This document shows positions 6,139 to 6,993 of a DNA stretch of 6,993 nucleotides, piece by piece (positions within the stretch are counted from its first letter, which is position 1; every line of letters begins with the position of its first letter). The DNA is taken from assembly GCA_965601425.1 (NCBI GenBank), contig CBFCWF010000226.1, positions 1 through 6,993 of the forward strand. Direction: 5' to 3'. The notes beneath the pieces are model-generated. The model was not told the origin of the DNA. It worked only from the letters and a program-made list of their open reading frames with translations, and made no database searches. The stretch is from Thiosocius sp965601425. Its GTDB lineage: Bacteria; Pseudomonadota; Gammaproteobacteria; Chromatiales; Chromatiaceae. Made by a program: the position numbers and the translations under genes.

Positions 6139-6645
6139 TTGAGCTATTCGGGAAAACAAATTGGTCTTCTCGCGGCTGCTGGGTCGGCGGCTTTGCTCTT
6201 TGCAGCTTTCGTCTTTCAGGCTTTGGGCTATGCGCCCTGCGCGATGTGCATTTGGCAGCGGTATCCGCATGTAGTTGCAATCGGCATGGGTCTGCTTTTG
6301 GCGATCGGACTACCGATTATTCCACTCTTGCTCATCGGCGCAGCTTCTGCGGCAACGACTGCGGCACTCGGCGTCTTCCACACGGGTGTCGAACGGGATT
6401 GGTGGGAAGGGCCTACATCCTGTACCGGGTCCGGGCTCGACATGAGCTCAATGTCGGCCGAGGACCTTTTGTCTACCGATGGGCCATCTAGCCTGGTCAT
6501 GTGCGATCAGGTGGCATGGGAATTTCTAGCTTTGTCGATGGCCAGTTGGAACGCAGTCTTCAGTCTTGTGTTTGCGGGGCTTTGGGTGTTCGCATTCGGG
6601 ATGCGCCAGAGTAACAGCACGGGGCCAAGCCTCACTTCACCATGA
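6139..6645 (+). CDS. dsbB: Disulfide bond formation protein B (DsbB, quinone-linked thiol oxidase)
   Basis: This inner-membrane protein reoxidises DsbA-type proteins and passes the electrons to quinone. It has 168 residues, close to the usual DsbB length, with four hydrophobic helices (about 7-27, 43-60, 65-83 and 130-153). The quinone-proximal loop has Cys34-Ala-Met-Cys37 followed by IWQR with Arg41, a hallmark of the family. The second periplasmic loop has Cys95 (SCTGS) and Cys122 (VMCDQVAW), spaced like E. coli Cys104/Cys130. All four redox cysteines are therefore present. The start is TTG at 6139. An in-frame TAA at 6133-6135 excludes any longer in-frame start, and no convincing Shine-Dalgarno precedes it. 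A one-base frame change at 6138-6140 would join it to ATG 6123 (see findings). It is divergent from the DsbA-like gene at 5167-5988, its natural redox partner, and the two share the intergenic control region. Confidence 0.93.
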   Translation: MSYSGKQIGLLAAAGSAALLFAAFVFQALGYAPCAMCIWQRYPHVVAIGMGLLLAIGLPIIPLLLIGAASAATTAALGVFHTGVERDWWEGPTSCTGSGLDMSSMSAEDLLSTDGPSSLVMCDQVAWEFLALSMASWNAVFSLVFAGLWVFAFGMRQSNSTGPSLTSP

Positions 6646-6656
6646 CCCCTGAGGCT
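6628..6656 (+). terminator. Weak hairpin spanning the dsbB stop codon
   Basis: AGCCTCA (6628-6634) and TGAGGCT (6650-6656) form a perfect 7-bp inverted repeat with a 15-base loop containing the dsbB stop (6643-6645). It is the only inverted repeat noticed at the gene end, but it lacks a downstream T-run. It might slow transcription or protect the 3' end. Function as an intrinsic terminator is doubtful. Confidence 0.2.
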
Positions 6657-6946
6657 CAGTCGCCAAAAACATCATTCAAGTATCCAAATTTTACATAATA
6701 AACCTTATCGGCCACAATCATGGGTTTAAGAGTAGCCCTCACCTCTAGCTATCAGAGTGGGCAAAACCTCGCCCATATCTCGATCCAAACTCGCTACCAC
6801 ACTTGGTCATGCTATCTTCTTCAATCAAATGGCGAGCTTGATCGACACCTTTGAAACAAGAAAATCTCACAGTATCAGCCGCTTCATTGTCGAATGTATA
6901 GTATATTGCGTGGTTAAATACACCACATCGTGGCCGATCTTCGGTC
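6646..6946. other. AT-rich intergenic stretch, no convincing gene
   Basis: This roughly 300-bp stretch is clearly AT-richer than the coding sequence. A hand count gives 20 G/C in 60 at 6661-6720, against 42 in 60 at 1141-1200 in copA. A minus-strand open frame (6745-6948) encodes a 67-residue peptide I do not recognise. It stays open to the window edge, but it overlaps the start of the better-supported plus-strand HTH gene. TATAGT (6897-6902) and TATATT (6902-6907) could be -10 elements for that gene, with no clear -35. No tRNA, IS end or long repeat was seen. Confidence 0.4.
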
Positions 6947-6993
6947 ATGAATCTGAAGGAACGAGTAGGACTGAACCTCCAAGACGCCCGGCG
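6947..6993 (+). CDS. N-terminus of a probable XRE/Cro-family HTH regulator (runs off the window)
   Basis: Only the first 15 codons and two further bases are visible, reading MNLKERVGLNLQDAR followed by CG, which begins another Arg codon. The pattern RVGxNLQxxRRxRG leading into LSQEELA is the standard first helix of the XRE/Cro helix-turn-helix family, and the visible part fits it closely. The ATG at 6947 is the only good start. An in-frame stop lies upstream at 6899-6901, and no other ATG, GTG or TTG falls between. The Shine-Dalgarno is weak. The AT-rich bases just upstream would suit a promoter. With so short a stretch the family is inferred from a motif only, and its target is unknown. Confidence 0.5.
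   Translation, partial: MNLKERVGLNLQDAR

Noticed and set aside
6081..6491. 136-codon plus-strand frame overlapping dsbB
   Set aside because: It is an out-of-frame shadow of dsbB. Only the ATG at 6123 is of interest, as a possible frameshifted start.
6649..6659. CTGAG-G-CTCAG inverted repeat as a terminator
   Set aside because: A one-base loop cannot form a hairpin. The alternative 6628-6656 stem is listed instead at low confidence.
6745..6993. Minus-strand frame open from the right edge to 6745
   Set aside because: It is unrecognised and overlaps the start of the XRE-like gene, whose motif is more convincing. It cannot be fully excluded because the frame has no stop up to the window edge.
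1..6993. CRISPR arrays, tRNA/rRNA genes, insertion sequences, integrases
   Set aside because: No regularly spaced repeats, cloverleaf-like sequence, transposase motif or IS ends were seen on either strand.

Overview
The window carries a copper-defence and periplasmic thiol-redox cluster. Codon use, the family variants present and a GC-rich coding background suggest an alphaproteobacterium, most likely Rhodobacterales (Roseobacter-like). This placement comes from sequence style only and no search was run. The gene set (Cu(I) exporter, copper sensor, disulfide-exchange proteins) is typical of accessory copper-resistance regions on plasmids or genomic islands, but no mobility gene is visible here.

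Layout: (1) Positions 1-24 are the right-hand part of what looks like a CueR-type operator/promoter cut by the window edge. (2) 52-2562 (+) encodes a CopA-type Cu(I)-exporting P1B-ATPase, followed after 9 bp by 2572-2961 (+), a CueR-family copper-sensing regulator. (3) Converging on cueR with a 2-bp gap is 2964-5039 (-), a ScsB/DsbD-family membrane thiol reductase. Upstream of it on the same strand is 5167-5988 (-), a membrane-anchored DsbA/ScsC-like thioredoxin-fold protein. (4) A 150-bp AT-rich divergent region (5989-6138) separates this pair from 6139-6645 (+), a DsbB quinone-linked thiol oxidase with a TTG start. (5) 6646-6946 is AT-rich with no convincing gene. (6) At the right edge, 6947-6993 (+) looks like the first codons of an XRE/Cro-type helix-turn-helix regulator that continues outside the window.

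How the genes could work together: CueR senses cytoplasmic Cu(I) and would activate the promoter at the left edge, driving copA and its own gene. CopA pumps Cu(I) to the periplasm, where copper catalyses wrong disulfides and damages thiols. ScsB carries electrons from the cytoplasmic thioredoxin pool across the membrane to reduce periplasmic partners. The DsbA/ScsC-like protein is the likely partner. DsbB next door is the classical oxidising partner of a DsbA. The cluster therefore places both a reductant-delivering and an oxidant-delivering membrane protein beside a single thioredoxin-fold substrate. That is the most interesting biological question here. I see no CRISPR array, rRNA, tRNA, transposase or integrase in the window.
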